Made by a program: the position numbers and the translations under genes. A stretch of 64,000 bases of DNA from Candidatus Riflebacteria bacterium HGW-Riflebacteria-1 (GTDB taxonomy: Bacteria > Muiribacteriota > Ozemobacteria > Ozemobacterales > Ozemobacteraceae): NCBI GenBank assembly GCA_002839445.1, contig PGYB01000002.1, forward strand, positions 62,001-126,000. Reading direction: 5' to 3'. Within the stretch, counting starts at the first letter, position 1. The number at the start of each line of letters is the position of its first letter. The notes beneath the pieces are model-generated. The model was not told where the DNA came from and did no database searches. It was given only the letters and a program-made list of their open reading frames with translations. Shown here piece after piece: positions 15,756-27,300 of the stretch.

Positions 15756-17351
15756 ATGAAGCTGTTTGATACCAAAACACTACGCAGAATCTCGCTGATG
15801 ACAGTGATCATGTTCGTGCTGTCGACTTTCGGCGCCTACGCGCAGACCCCGGAAGTTTCGATCCCCGTCTCCGGCAACCAGCCGGTAGACATTTCGATTC
15901 TCAACAGTGTTCTGCCTGAACTTAATAACCTGCAGAGTAATCTGAGAACTGCACAGAGCACGCTGGCAAGCCTTGAAAGAGTTTCTACTCCGCTTTATAA
16001 CCAGATCGCGCCCAACAACATGCAGACGATGAGCATTGCCGAGCGCTTGAAAGCGATTGTCGGCAGCGCAAAGTCTCTTCTTGGCAATACTATGACAACC
16101 TCAGGCGCACAGGCAAAGGCTGCCATCGCAGCTGGCGCTTCGCCAACTTCCCTCTCATACGATCAGCAGCTGGCATATGGCGTCGAGCAGCTTGGAGTCC
16201 AGGCTTCCAAGATACAGAGCAACGGCAAGTATTCCCCGGCAATTGATAAACTCAAGGCGATTCTGGCCACGATCAAGGATTCGATGCAGAACATTATTAC
16301 TGCGATTCGTGCCAAGATTTTCGCGGTGGGCCAGAAGGTTGGCCTGATCGGCAAGGATAAGACTTTCGAAGCTGGCAAAGTTAAAGATGCTGAGGGAAGC
16401 GGCGACAAGATAATGCTCGATGCCTCTGCTGATGTGCAGTATGCCGATAATTTTTCAGGCAAGATGGCTAAGGGCGTCGCTGAAGGCACTCAGAACGCCA
16501 AGGCTTCGCTTAAGAACAGTTTTTCGTTTACCAATCTCGCGATCACTACTACGGTTGCTGTTGGCACCAACCTGGCAATCGACATGATTCATGGCAACAA
16601 GCCATCTTTTTCAAAAGCGGTCAAATCAGTTGCCACTCTTGAATTCGCCGGTAACGTGGTGGGTTCGGCTCTGGGCGCCGCCGGTGGCCAGTTTGCCTCT
16701 ACTCTGGTTAAGACTTTTGTTCCGGGCCCGATCGGGGCTCTTGTTGGCTCGGTTATACCGGTAATGTTCGCTTCAGCATCAGGTCAGATGGGTGCTAACC
16801 TTATCAGTGGCATTAAAAACGGTGAATTCTCAGTGGCCAAGGCCTTCAAGGCAATCGACAAGGTTGACCTCGTTGGTTCTTCGGTAGGTTCTGCAATTGG
16901 TATGGCTCTTGGCGCGCCGATTCCGGTGATCGGGCCGATCATTGGCGGTATCGTCGGAGGTTTCCTCGGTAGCAAGGTTGCCAAGCTGATTGCCGGCTTT
17001 ACCAAGGGCGGCAAGATTACTTCGATATTTGGCAAGGGCAGCCAGGTTGCTGAGCAGCAGACTAGAAGCAATTCGGGCTTTTCTGTGGGTGTTGGCTCGA
17101 TAGCTGGCGCCGGTCGTGGCACTGGCCCGGTGGTTATGGGCAGTATGTCTGCCGATAGCGCGTCGTCAATTTCAGTGGCGGCTTCAGCTCAGCGTCTCAC
17201 CGAAGTAGAAAAGAAATACTATGACACCTATCTTGAATACAACCGCAAGGTTGAAGCCAACGACCAGGAAGGCGCCAAGAAGGTTTTCGAACAGCTGAAG
17301 GTATATTCAGACGAATACAATGCTCTCAAAAAGCAGGTAAAAGCTCAGTAA
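15756..17351 (+). CDS. Secreted glycine-zipper protein of unknown function
   Basis: This 531-residue protein has a GGAGG ribosome site and a Sec signal peptide (LMTVIMFVLSTFGAYA, cleavage near AYAQ). I do not recognise the family. Residues about 45-75 and 110-200 are helical and coiled-coil-like. Residues about 285-420 contain two long Gly/Ala-rich hydrophobic blocks with GxxxG spacing ('VGSALGAAGGQF', 'GPIGALVGSVIP', 'VGSAIGMALGAPIPVIGPI', 'GGIVGGFLGSKV'). These are glycine-zipper segments of the kind found in membrane-inserting or pore-forming proteins. The last 60 residues form a charged helix (EKKYYDTYLEYNRKVEAND). A perfect promoter upstream and a strong terminator downstream make it a highly expressed single-gene unit. 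A structural envelope or membrane-active role is plausible but unproven. Confidence 0.75.
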   Translation: MKLFDTKTLRRISLMTVIMFVLSTFGAYAQTPEVSIPVSGNQPVDISILNSVLPELNNLQSNLRTAQSTLASLERVSTPLYNQIAPNNMQTMSIAERLKAIVGSAKSLLGNTMTTSGAQAKAAIAAGASPTSLSYDQQLAYGVEQLGVQASKIQSNGKYSPAIDKLKAILATIKDSMQNIITAIRAKIFAVGQKVGLIGKDKTFEAGKVKDAEGSGDKIMLDASADVQYADNFSGKMAKGVAEGTQNAKASLKNSFSFTNLAITTTVAVGTNLAIDMIHGNKPSFSKAVKSVATLEFAGNVVGSALGAAGGQFASTLVKTFVPGPIGALVGSVIPVMFASASGQMGANLISGIKNGEFSVAKAFKAIDKVDLVGSSVGSAIGMALGAPIPVIGPIIGGIVGGFLGSKVAKLIAGFTKGGKITSIFGKGSQVAEQQTRSNSGFSVGVGSIAGAGRGTGPVVMGSMSADSASSISVAASAQRLTEVEKKYYDTYLEYNRKVEANDQEGAKKVFEQLKVYSDEYNALKKQVKAQ

Positions 17352-17376
17352 ATCGAGCTTGCAAGGCTTAAACAGT

Positions 17377-17413
17377 CGGGGCAGTTCTCTTAGAGAGCTG
17401 CCCCGGTTTTTTT
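17377..17413 (+). terminator. Rho-independent terminator
   Basis: A long GC-rich stem (CGGGGCAG ... CTGCCCCG, extended by TCTCT/AGAGA) is followed by seven T. It lies 25 bases after the stop of the glycine-zipper gene. Confidence 0.9.
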
Positions 17414-17429
17414 GAGTGCGAGATTGCTC

Positions 17430-17458
17430 TTGACGCAGGTTTAAAAGAGTAGTAACAT
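17430..17458 (+). promoter_or_regulatory. Promoter of purD
   Basis: TTGACG, a 17-base spacer, TAACAT. It lies between the preceding terminator and the purD start, leaving a short leader of about 40 bases. Confidence 0.6.
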
Positions 17459-17502
17459 ACTGCGACCTGCTTAATGTGTGCCGTTTTTTTTGAGGTAGTT
17501 TA

Positions 17503-18753
17503 GTGAATATACTTGTGCTCGGCTCTGGTGCCAGAGAACATTCGATGGTATACGCCCTGGCGCGTTCGCCATCGGTGCATCAGATTATTGCTTGCCCCGG
17601 AAACGTTGGCATGAGCAGCACTGGCATCTGCAAACGAGTTCCCTTTCGCGATAATTCTGAACTGGTTCGACTTTGCAAAGACACGGTCGCTCTGGCAGTT
17701 GTCGGTTCGTCAAAGTTTGTTGAAGACGGAACAGTCGACGCACTGGTGTTGGCTGGCATTCCGGTCATCGGACCGGCCGAAGATGCTGGTCGTATCGAAA
17801 CCAGCAAGGCTTTCGCCGCCAAGTTCATGGCACGGCATCACATACCATCACCGCGCACTCATATTGTGGTGAACGCCGCTGAGATCGAAGCTGCGTTCGG
17901 TTCAGATCCGAAAATTCGCGTGGTCAAGTGCGACGGCTTTTCGCATGGTGCCGGAGTTGTTGTTGCCGAGACACTTGAGGAAGCAAAAGCCGCTGCCGTG
18001 AAGTTTTTAAAGCGGCATGGCGCCCCTTTGATATTGCAGGAAAGACTCGAAGGCGTTGAATGTTCTTATACTATTCTCACCGATGGTCAGCAGTGGGTTT
18101 CGTTCAGTTCATGCCGTGACTACAAGCGAGCCGACGATGGCGAGGTCGGGCCGACTACCGGTGGAATGGGTGCTGTCAGTCCTTCGCCGGATCTTACACC
18201 TGAGCTTGACCGCAAGATTATCGAAAGCATTGTTGAGCCGGTGGTGTGTGGCATGAAAGATGACAACCTGCTTTATCGCGGCTTTCTTTCGATTCAGCTG
18301 ATGCTGACGCCTCTGGGCCCGCGGGTTCTCGAGTTTAACGCGCGTCTTGGTGATCCTGAGACGCAGAGTATTCTAACCCGTTTTCGCGGTGATCTGGCTG
18401 GTCTGCTGAAAGATTGCGCCATGGGCTGTCTGACTTCGGTTGGCTCAGAAGTCGCTTTTGGCCGGCATGCTGCCGTTTCGGTTGTGGTCGCGCGCGAGGG
18501 TTATCCTGACAATGAAGCCGAAGAGCCTGTGGTCAGGGGTTTTGAACGGGTTCGCGACTCGCTGGTTTTTTTCTCCAACTGTCGCCGTTCTGATGATTCA
18601 GAAGATTACCGCTTTAAAAGCGGTCGCCTGATAAGCGTTACAGCCGTTGGTGAGACGCTTGATGAGGCTCGCGACAAGTGTTACAAAGATATCGCGCGGC
18701 TTGAGCTTGGCAACGTCAAGTATCGCCGTGATATTGGCCTGATCGATCAGTAA
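17503..18753 (+). CDS. purD: Phosphoribosylamine-glycine ligase
   Basis: This 416-residue ATP-grasp enzyme of de novo purine synthesis joins glycine to phosphoribosylamine, giving GAR. The start is GTG with a GAGG site upstream. Seen: the N-terminal 'MNILVLGSGAREHSMVYALA' nucleotide fold, 'ACPGNVGM', the ATP-grasp stretch 'VVKCDGFSHGAGVVVAETLEEA', 'PTTGGMGAVSPSP', and the metal-binding 'LEFNARLGDPETQ'. The length is typical. Two small departures are 'CDGFSHG' where 'ADGLAAGKG' is usual, and a slightly divergent C-terminal domain. It has its own promoter and terminator and no other purine gene is nearby, so it is not part of a pur operon here. Confidence 0.95.
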   Translation: MNILVLGSGAREHSMVYALARSPSVHQIIACPGNVGMSSTGICKRVPFRDNSELVRLCKDTVALAVVGSSKFVEDGTVDALVLAGIPVIGPAEDAGRIETSKAFAAKFMARHHIPSPRTHIVVNAAEIEAAFGSDPKIRVVKCDGFSHGAGVVVAETLEEAKAAAVKFLKRHGAPLILQERLEGVECSYTILTDGQQWVSFSSCRDYKRADDGEVGPTTGGMGAVSPSPDLTPELDRKIIESIVEPVVCGMKDDNLLYRGFLSIQLMLTPLGPRVLEFNARLGDPETQSILTRFRGDLAGLLKDCAMGCLTSVGSEVAFGRHAAVSVVVAREGYPDNEAEEPVVRGFERVRDSLVFFSNCRRSDDSEDYRFKSGRLISVTAVGETLDEARDKCYKDIARLELGNVKYRRDIGLIDQ

Positions 18754-18776
18754 TTCTCAGCAAAATTAGAGATAAC

Positions 18777-18815
18777 AAAAAACTCCCGTTCGGCAGCGCC
18801 GAACGGGAGTTTTCA
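18777..18815. terminator. Bidirectional terminator between purD and the PLD gene
   Basis: A perfect 14-base stem (AACTCCCGTTCGGC / GCCGAACGGGAGTT) with an AGC loop is flanked by A-rich and T-rich tracts. It serves the two convergent genes. Confidence 0.9.
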
Positions 18816-18822
18816 GTTTAGA

Positions 18823-21069
18823 TCAGATCACTTTTTTGACGAACGAGAGTTTGGAAAGAAATTTAAGCAGCCAGAAGTTTTTGCCGGGCAGGTCGTCCGG
18901 GCCTCTTATTGATTGAACTTCTCCAGTTGAGCTGAAGCTAACTTCGTATTCGTCTGAAATGGCGATATCAACGAAGATTTCGTCGCGCAGCTGTTTGGCG
19001 AATTCAGCTGATTTGACTGCGGCTACTACTTCTGAGTTGACTTCTTCGCTGAGATAATCGAGGTTGTAAGTGCCGACAACGCCGATCTTGTGGTCGAATA
19101 CCCAGTTCTTGGCGTGGAGCTTATTTGCGCCCTTGTAGACAAAGATGCGGATATTGGGAATTTCTGCGAAGATTCGTTTCCAGTCTGCGTAAAACATGGC
19201 CTGGGTCGCCAGACTGTCGGTTGATGCGGGGCTGTTGGTGTGCAATTTGATAGGGATTCCGCGTTTGCCGGCGCGTTTGAGAGCATTAAACATGCGCTCG
19301 GTGAGCACGACGTATGGGTTCTGAATTACTATTTCAGATTTGCAGCCGTCAATGTAGCGGATCATCTGATCGGTAATGTCGTTGCGTGGGCCACTGATTG
19401 AGTGCTTGTCGATAATTTTTGCCGGCGCGGTAATTGAATTGGCAAAGGGGTCGAAACCGGCGTAGTTGCGCAGGTTATCGTAGCCACTCATTTCTTTGAG
19501 AAAACTGGCAGCAGCTGTAAGATACTTTTTATTGGCATTTTTCGGCATGACGAAACGTTCATTGTTGATATGGCTGTTCATTACGTCGTAGCCAGCTTGC
19601 AGGTAGTCAGACATGATGTCAACGTTACCCCAGAGTTCTTTGGTGATCGAGTAGGTAACGAGCTTGGCAAATTCTTCATCAAACGCGGCGGCGAGCTGCT
19701 CGCTGATTTCGCGGCTTTTTATAATTACATCGCTGTCACGGTAAGCGCCCGGGTGATCTGCTGGTTCAAGAAAATAATCCATTGAAACATTGCGGCCACC
19801 GACGATCGAGTATTCATTGTCGATGACGATAATCTTGTCATGGTTCGAAGCAATCAGTTTGCGCGGATCTTTGAAAACAAGGAGCAGATTGGCATGAACC
19901 GGGTTGAATACCTTGACTTCTACGTTCGGGTATTCAGTTAGTTCCTGCAGGAGATCCTGGCCAAGCAGTTTTCGCGTCAGCTGCTTGGTGCCTCTGGCGT
20001 CAAGAAGAAGTCTGATTTTGAGGCCCTCTTTGGCTTTTCTCAGCAGCGCACCGAGAAGCGAGTAGCCAAAGATGTCCTTTTCCATGATGAAATACTGCAC
20101 GTCGATTGAGTGGCGGGCTTCGTTCAGGGTTTTCCAGCGCGAATACCATGACTGTGAATTGCCGTAAGCGAGGCTGATCTCGGCGTTCTGGTCGCTGGTG
20201 CCGTTGGCTACCTTGAAACGGTCAAAGGTAATCTCGACTGGCGGCGCGAATCTTTCGCCCATTTCTTCGTACCAGATCTGAAATTTGATAAAATCGTTCT
20301 GGGTTTTGTCAAAGTTAAACAGTTTGCCGGCGTAACCGACCCAGCGGGTTACCTTGACCGGGAAGGCCAGCCATGAAGTGTTGCGGTATTTTGAATAACT
20401 TTCGCGAGAAACATTGTATTTGCTGTCAAGAGACTGTTTCCACTGCGCATGCTGTTTGCTGGCGTTGAGATATCTGACACGCTCTTTGGCCAGAGCAGCC
20501 AGTCTTGAGTTTGGATTATTGCGGCCAATCTGGTTGAGAACTTTAGCGGCAGAAGCTTCGTCTTCTTTGAGCAGTTCATAAGCCTTGGCCAGTTCATAGC
20601 GTGCAACATCGGCGTATTGTGAGCTGCCGTTAGAATCGATGAAAGTAGAGAGCATTTTCATTGCCTGGTCAGGGTTTTTGCGCCCGGGATCAGACCAGAG
20701 CTGATCGATGATTCTCTGCAGGCCAACCGGCATCTGATTGCGGGTCGTGGCGGAATATTCGCTGTCAGCGGGGTTGACGGCGACAGTGCTGGTCGTGGTC
20801 GTCTGTTGCTGGGCAGTGACGGCCTGAGTGGCCGGCGTTCGACCACTTGTTCGGTTGAGAGATCCTTCGTAAGTTGCTTTGGCGCTTTGATAAGCTTCGA
20901 GCAGTTCAAGAATCTCGGCGGCCGGCTTCTTTTCGTTGACGGCGTTGCGATATGCATTGTAAGTAGAAACATAGCTTTCGTAGTCAGACCTGGCGTCGGC
21001 CCACAACGATGTATTTCCTGCCACGAAGAACAGGTTGAGCAAAAGCATGAGACAAAGCAGCTTTTTCAT
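18823..21069 (-). CDS. Secreted phospholipase D / cardiolipin synthase-like protein
   Basis: This 748-residue protein starts at the ATG at 21069, chosen because GGAGGG lies upstream and a Sec signal peptide follows at once (MKKLLCLMLLLNLFFVAG...). An N-terminal helical part (about residues 25-215) has Tyr/Ala-rich and TPR-like segments such as 'ADVARYELAKAYELLKED'. The C-terminal two thirds is a two-motif PLD domain: HKD motif 1 'HDKIIVIDNEYSIVGGRN' and HKD motif 2 'HAKNWVFDHKIGVVGTYN', both with H-x-K-x4-D intact. PLD-family enzymes hydrolyse or transfer phosphodiester bonds in phospholipids through a phosphohistidine. The signal peptide places this one in the periplasm or on the surface, so phospholipid remodelling is likely. 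It is divergent from the giant lipoprotein gene. Confidence 0.9.
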   Translation of the reverse strand: MKKLLCLMLLLNLFFVAGNTSLWADARSDYESYVSTYNAYRNAVNEKKPAAEILELLEAYQSAKATYEGSLNRTSGRTPATQAVTAQQQTTTTSTVAVNPADSEYSATTRNQMPVGLQRIIDQLWSDPGRKNPDQAMKMLSTFIDSNGSSQYADVARYELAKAYELLKEDEASAAKVLNQIGRNNPNSRLAALAKERVRYLNASKQHAQWKQSLDSKYNVSRESYSKYRNTSWLAFPVKVTRWVGYAGKLFNFDKTQNDFIKFQIWYEEMGERFAPPVEITFDRFKVANGTSDQNAEISLAYGNSQSWYSRWKTLNEARHSIDVQYFIMEKDIFGYSLLGALLRKAKEGLKIRLLLDARGTKQLTRKLLGQDLLQELTEYPNVEVKVFNPVHANLLLVFKDPRKLIASNHDKIIVIDNEYSIVGGRNVSMDYFLEPADHPGAYRDSDVIIKSREISEQLAAAFDEEFAKLVTYSITKELWGNVDIMSDYLQAGYDVMNSHINNERFVMPKNANKKYLTAAASFLKEMSGYDNLRNYAGFDPFANSITAPAKIIDKHSISGPRNDITDQMIRYIDGCKSEIVIQNPYVVLTERMFNALKRAGKRGIPIKLHTNSPASTDSLATQAMFYADWKRIFAEIPNIRIFVYKGANKLHAKNWVFDHKIGVVGTYNLDYLSEEVNSEVVAAVKSAEFAKQLRDEIFVDIAISDEYEVSFSSTGEVQSIRGPDDLPGKNFWLLKFLSKLSFVKKVI

Positions 21070-21101
21070 AAAACACCCTCCAGTTAAACCTAATCGGTAC
21101 A

Positions 21102-21130
21102 ATTATACTTACTGAGGGCTGTATAGGGAA
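21102..21130 (-). promoter_or_regulatory. Candidate promoter of the PLD gene
   Basis: On the minus strand, a TATAAT box lies at 21107-21102, with a poor TTCCCT at the -35 position 17 bases away. A second TATAAT-like box lies near 21160. The -10 boxes are good and the -35 boxes are weak. Confidence 0.35.
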
Positions 21131-21187
21131 GTATTTCCCATTTTTTTCTCAACAATATATTATACAGCGAATATCGGCTGTATCGTG

Positions 21188-21216
21188 TTGACGCAACAAG
21201 AACGCTATAGTATCTT
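21188..21216 (+). promoter_or_regulatory. Promoter of the giant lipoprotein gene
   Basis: TTGACG, a 17-base spacer, TATCTT. It would give a leader of about 160 bases that contains two hairpins: GTCAGC...GCTGAC near 21263-21282 and TTGTGAG...CTCACAA near 21316-21337. The GGAGGGG ribosome site follows. Confidence 0.5.
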
Positions 21217-21385
21217 TAAGGGTAGTCAAGTATAGTTGGCGTAACAATTATAATCAACAGAGTCAGCGGAATTATGCTGACAGACCTATTTATAGAATCA
21301 GATTTCAGTCAGCTATTGTGAGTTGTGTGTCTCACAAGATGACTCGGCGCGGTTGGTTAATTAGTAAAGGCTTTCGGAGGGGAAC

Positions 21386-24300
21386 ATGAAATACATCAGA
21401 TCAAAATGGCTGCAAACCTGTGTTTTAATTGTTACAGTTGTAGCTTTAGTTTTTGTCGGTTGCGGCGGCGGTGGTGGCGGCGGGTCGTCGAGCGAGCCAA
21501 TCAAAGTTCGCACTCTCAGCGGCTTAGTAATGGCTCCTGTGCCTCAGAATGCGAGCCTGTTGTCTGCTTCTGGCAACTCTCCGGTAGCCAACGCAAAAGT
21601 CTGGCTTGAAAGTTTCAGCAATATACTTCCACAATACACCGACGCTTCAGGTACCTATGTTTTTATTGGTGTACCTGCGGCTGAGCATTTCGTCGTCGCA
21701 AGCTTTGAGTATGCTGGTAAAACTTATAAACAGAGAGTCCGGGCGCTGATTCAAAATTCAGATGTCGACGTTAAGGCCCCAAACATAGATGTAGAAGAAG
21801 CTTCTGCTATTCTCACCGGCGTTCTTAAAGATTCTTCCGGCAATGTACTGCCGGTTGGCACCGAAATGAAGCTTTGGGGCGACATTTTCACCATAGGTAG
21901 CAACGGCAGCTTTACAACGCCACCTTTGCCCGTGAGTGTCGGTCAGGCTGAAATATTTGTTAAAATGCCTGGCGGTAATACTTTTAGCAGCTTTTACGGG
22001 CCGTTTATTGGTGGTTCAACTCCGGCATTTGTCGAGCAGACGGTTTTGCTGCCTGATTCTGGAAACATTGCGCCTTCAGGGGTGCTTTTCGCGAGGAATA
22101 CTGCCGGAATCAAGACTGTCAACTGCGTAACCGGCGAGCAACTCAATTTCAGTCTGACCGCGCATGACCCTGATGCCGGGCATCTCAGCAATCTAAAATA
22201 CCAATGGGCGGCTTCGCGCGGAACGCTGCAAGTTACCGGCAATCAGACGACGGCAAACTGGGTTGCCATGGACAGTCACGGGGTAGCGACGGTCAGTGTG
22301 GTAATTACCGATCCCAAAGGCGCTTCGGGCAAGGTCAGCCTGCGTGTGCTGGTAAACATTCAGTCGATGGAAGAAACCGATACTACTTCGCCGACAATAG
22401 TCAGTCGCACACCGGCGGCCAATAGCATTGGAGTTACTCCGGGAAATACTATCAGTGTAGTTTTCAGTGAGGCTTTGCTTGCTTCGTCAGTTACATCTGG
22501 TGCCATGGTCGTTACCAGCCAGGGAACGACCGTCTCTGGCACTTCATCTCTACAGGCTGATAAAAAGACGATAGTCTGGACCCCGACAACTGTTTTGCCA
22601 GGCAACCAGACGATTACAGTTGCTCTTCTGGCAACCATTTCCGATCTCTACGGCAACCAGATCGGTGACCAGAGCAGCTGGACGTTTTCCACAGCACTGG
22701 TTCCGGGAGTGACGGTCAATTCTCTGCACACGAACGATACCACGCCCGAAATCACCGGAACAGTCGATGATCCCGAAACCACGGTGCTGGTAACTGTAAA
22801 CTCAAAAACTTACAATGCAACTCTCAACGGCACTTCCTGGAAAGCTCAGGTCACTGACGCCTTGCCAGATGGTGTATACAATGTCGGTGTTGTTGCTACC
22901 AACAAAAGTGGCATAACGGGTAATGACAGCTCCTCTAACGAACTTACTGTCGATACTGGCCCGAAGACAGCCGTGTTGAGCAATCTGCCGCCAGTTGTAA
23001 CCAGCAGTAAGCAAACCGCGATCACGGTTGGGGGAACAGGTGTTGTAAAATATCTTTTCAGACATCGCATGCTGGGCGAGAGCTGGGGCGCCTGGAGCGC
23101 AGAAAAGGCTATTTCAGAAAAAATAGCTCTCACTGGTCTGGTTGATGGAATCTACAACTTGCAGGTCAGAGCCATCGATGCGCCCGGAAACATTCAGCTT
23201 GAATCAGAAGCCACGGTTTTTGAATGGACAGTCGATACAACGGTGAAATTTGCCCAGTTTGACGTAGACACACTGCCGAAAAATCCGACCAATCTTACAA
23301 CTACAGACATCTCGGTCCTTGGTTCCGGCGTGCAGTTCTATCGCTTTCGCCTGAATGAGGGCAGCTGGTCAACCAGCTACCCGATTTCAACTCCGATCAA
23401 GCTGGTTGGCCTGAAATCTGGTAATAATACCATCAGTGTCATTGGCGGCGACAGTTATGGTAACTGGCAATCGCCCAGCGCCCCAGAATCTTTCACCTGG
23501 GAAATTGACGCGAACGTAAAAGTAGCTGTTCTCGAAAACAAGCCGGCAAACCCAACTAACAGTAATGTTGCCAATATTACTGTTGCTGGCGTGGATGTTA
23601 TCAATTACATGTACAGCATTGATGGCGGAGCGACCTGGAGCGATCCGGCAAGTATCAGCGTAGTCATCAATCTGCCTGCTCTCGTTGATGGAGCACATTC
23701 AATAAGGGTCGTCGGTGGTGACAAACTCGACACCTGGCAGAATAAAGCGAATGCAACTGTCTGGAACTGGTATGTAGATACGGTTGCGCCAGTAGCAACT
23801 CTGACGTCAACAATATCAGGCACGACAAATGTTAATCCTGTTCCGGCAACGATAACGTTTAGTGAGCCGGTAGCATTTGAGCTGTCAAAGCTTGTTAAAG
23901 TAAACTGTAATGTTAACAATCTCCGTGAAATAGTCAGCGGCAAAGAATGGACTTTTGACATTTTTCCGATTAATGCTGCTCCAGTCAGTGTAACTCTGAC
24001 AGCCGGAGTTATCTCAGATCTTGCAGGCAACCCGACCGCTGAAGACGTTCCGTTGAATTTTGCTTATGACTCCGTTAAGCCGACTGCTACGCTTTCTCCT
24101 GCAGATATTTCTCCGACCAATGCCCCGATCACCATGACCCTGTATTTCAACAAGCAGGTAAGTGATTTTGCACTTACTGATCTGACCGTTGTTAACGGAG
24201 TCCCCGGTAATTTAACAACCAGTATTGAAAAACAGGAGTGGACATTCGATATCACGCCATCATGGCAGGGTGAAGTCACTGTTGGTCTCGCAGCTGACAA

Positions 24301-27300
24301 GGTCACCGACAGTGCCGGCAACGGCAATACTGCCGCCAATCAGGTCAGCTTTGTTTATGATTCGATATTACCGACAGTGGTGTTGTCTACAACTTCTCCA
24401 AGCCCAACTAATGCCAGCCCGATTCCGGTGTTAGTAACCTTCAGTGAAGATGTCAGCGGGTTTGCTATCGGAGATCTAACGGTTGGCAACTGCACTGCCA
24501 GTAATCTGCAGGTCGTTACCGCCAGTAAAACATGGTCGTTTGATGTTACTCCCGGTCAGGGCGAAATTACTGTCGGCATCGCTGCCGGCGTTGTTGTAGA
24601 TGCCGCCGGTAATAACAACTCAGCTGCTCTGCCAATCGCAGTCACCTATGACTCGGTGCGACCTTCGGCAACCCTTGCCACGACTGTTACTACCCCCACC
24701 AGCGCGAGTCCTATTCCTGTAGCTATCGAATTCAGTGAGGTTATGCCCGGTTTTCTGCTCTCGCATTTGACAATCACCAATGGCACGGCAGGAAATCTGC
24801 AGGTTGTTATAACAGATAAGGCATGGACTTTCGACGTGGTGCCGTCGGGCAAAGGCGAAGTTATAATAAATCTTTTGGAGAATAGGGTCACGGATTCTGC
24901 TGGTAATGGTAATTTTGCTGCTATGCCGATCAGTGTCTACTATGATTCAGACCGCCCGGCAGCTACTCTTACAACTACCGCAAATCCCACCGTCAATACT
25001 TCGCCGATAACAGTTTTTGTTGAGTTCAACAAAGACGTTGTCAATTTCGACATTTCTAAGCTGACGATCGGGAACGGGAGCATCGCCGGTTCTGCATCGG
25101 TAGTAACGCCGTTCAGAAAGTGGTCATTTCTTGTCAACGCTTCAGGGCAGGGAGCAATTACGGTAGATCTTGCTGCCAACAAGGTTCTTGACAGCGCGGG
25201 AAATGGCAATACGGCTGCGGCTCAGCTGCGAGTAATTTTTGATTCGCTTTCGCCAACCGTAAGCATCACCAGCACTTCTCCGGCATCGACAAATTCAAGC
25301 TCTATTCCGATAAGAATAGAGTTCAGTGATACCGTAATCGGATTTGACGTCAGTGATCTGGTGCCCGGCAATTGTACTGTTGGGGCATTTCAGCTGGTGC
25401 CAGGTACTCTCAACAAAGTCTGGACGGCTGTTTTAACCCCCGGCGCGCCGGGCGCGGTCACTGTCGGTCTGCCTGCCGACTGCGCAACAGATGCTGCCGG
25501 TAATGGCAATACTGCTGCTACTCCACTCAGTCGCAATTACGATATTGACAGGCCGACAGTTGCACTTAGCACCAGCAAGCCTGATCCGACCAATGCAAAC
25601 CCGATTCCGGTAACTGTAACATTCAACGAAGAAGTAACCGGTTTTAACATCAGCCAGCTGGTTGTTGGTAACGGCAGTGCCGGCAATCTGCAGGTCGCGA
25701 TTGCCAGCCGGGCTTGGACAGTTGATATCACGCCGAATGGTGAAGGTTTTGTTACGCTGGATATGCCAGCCGGCAATGTAACTGATGCCGCCGGTAACAG
25801 CAACGAAGCCTCTTTGCAACTCAAACGCTACTATGATTCAACGCGACCGACGGTGGCGCTTGCCCTCGCGCAGGGCTATACAAGCCCTGCCAGCGGCACT
25901 TTTAAGATAACTGTGACCTTTAACGAGGATGTAACCGGCTTTACGGCGAACTATCTGAACGTTTTGAACGGATCGCCGCAAAACGCGACGCCAGTTGTTG
26001 CCGATAGAAGCTGGACAGTTGAAATTGTGCCTTCGGTAAGCGGCAGCACTACTATAGACATTGACCTCGGAGCGGACAAGGTCACAGACGCTTCTGGCAA
26101 CGGTAATGCTGCGGCTGCAAGACTCAGCGTGGCTTTTGACAACAAGGCTCCAACGGCTATCCTTACCACGCCTGAACTTATAACCAGCACTGAACCGATT
26201 CCGGTAACCATTGAATTCGATGAACCGGTAAGCGGTCTCACTTTATCTGATTTCGCAGCCCCCGCGGTTGTTAACTGTGTTGTAACTAATCTGCAGCCGG
26301 TTCTGGCCGGCACTAAATGGATCATTCAGGTCAAGCCCTCGATCCAGGGAAATGTGTCGGTAAGCCTGCCGGCCGGCAAGGTTGTTGATGCTGCCGGCAA
26401 CGGCAACGCGGCTTCCAACATACTCGACGTAAATTACAACTCTGAAAGGCCAACCGTAAGTTTTTCGTCTGTTGTAAGCCCCACTAAGAACAAGCCGATT
26501 ACAACAACGATTACCTTCAGCGAAGCGGTTACCGGCTTCGCCACCAGTGACCTGCTCTTTGGCAACGGCAGCGTGGCGGCAGGAGGTTTTACGACTCTTG
26601 ATAACACTGTCTGGACGCTTAACATAACACCAACCGGCGATGGCCTGGTCACTGTTGACATACCAGCCTCGAGTGCCCTCGACATTGGCGGCAATGGTAA
26701 TACCGCTGCCGCGCAGTTCAGTGTTACCTATGATTCGGCCAGCCCGACTGTAGTATTGTCAACCACCAGTCCTGCTGTAATCAGTTCTGGCAACATACCG
26801 GTGACCATAAAGTTCAACGAAGATATTGACCCTACCAGCTTGATTGAAGCAGATCTGACAGTCACAAATGGTGCAGCTGTTGATGCAGGCAGTCTTACTG
26901 GCTCCGGTAAAGACTGGGCCTGCACGGTTACTCCCGTCAATCAGGGTGTCGTGAGCATCACGCTCGAAGCAGGCCGGGTGACTGATCCTGCCGGTAATGG
27001 CAACGCAGCCGCCAACACGATAAGTGTCACTTATGACACTACCAGGCCAACAGCGCTGCTTGAAGCTAATGTGGCTTCATACACGAGCAGTAAAAATGCA
27101 ACAGTTAGCCTTACTTTCAGCAAGCCGGTAGCAGGTTTTACGTTGTCTGATCTTCTGCCAATCACCAATGGTATTGCCAGCAACCTGCAGCCAGTTGGAA
27201 CTGGAAACAGTACATGGACCTTCACTATTTCTGCAGTTGCTAATGGTCTTGTAGCATTGCAGTTGCCAGAAAATGTGGCATCTGATACTGCCGGCAATGG

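Noticed and set aside
15421..15811. Frames encoding RSRSRS, REREREQEQ or SFSFSF repeats
   Set aside because: They are translations of the GAGAAC microsatellite and cross the consensus promoter. Not coding.
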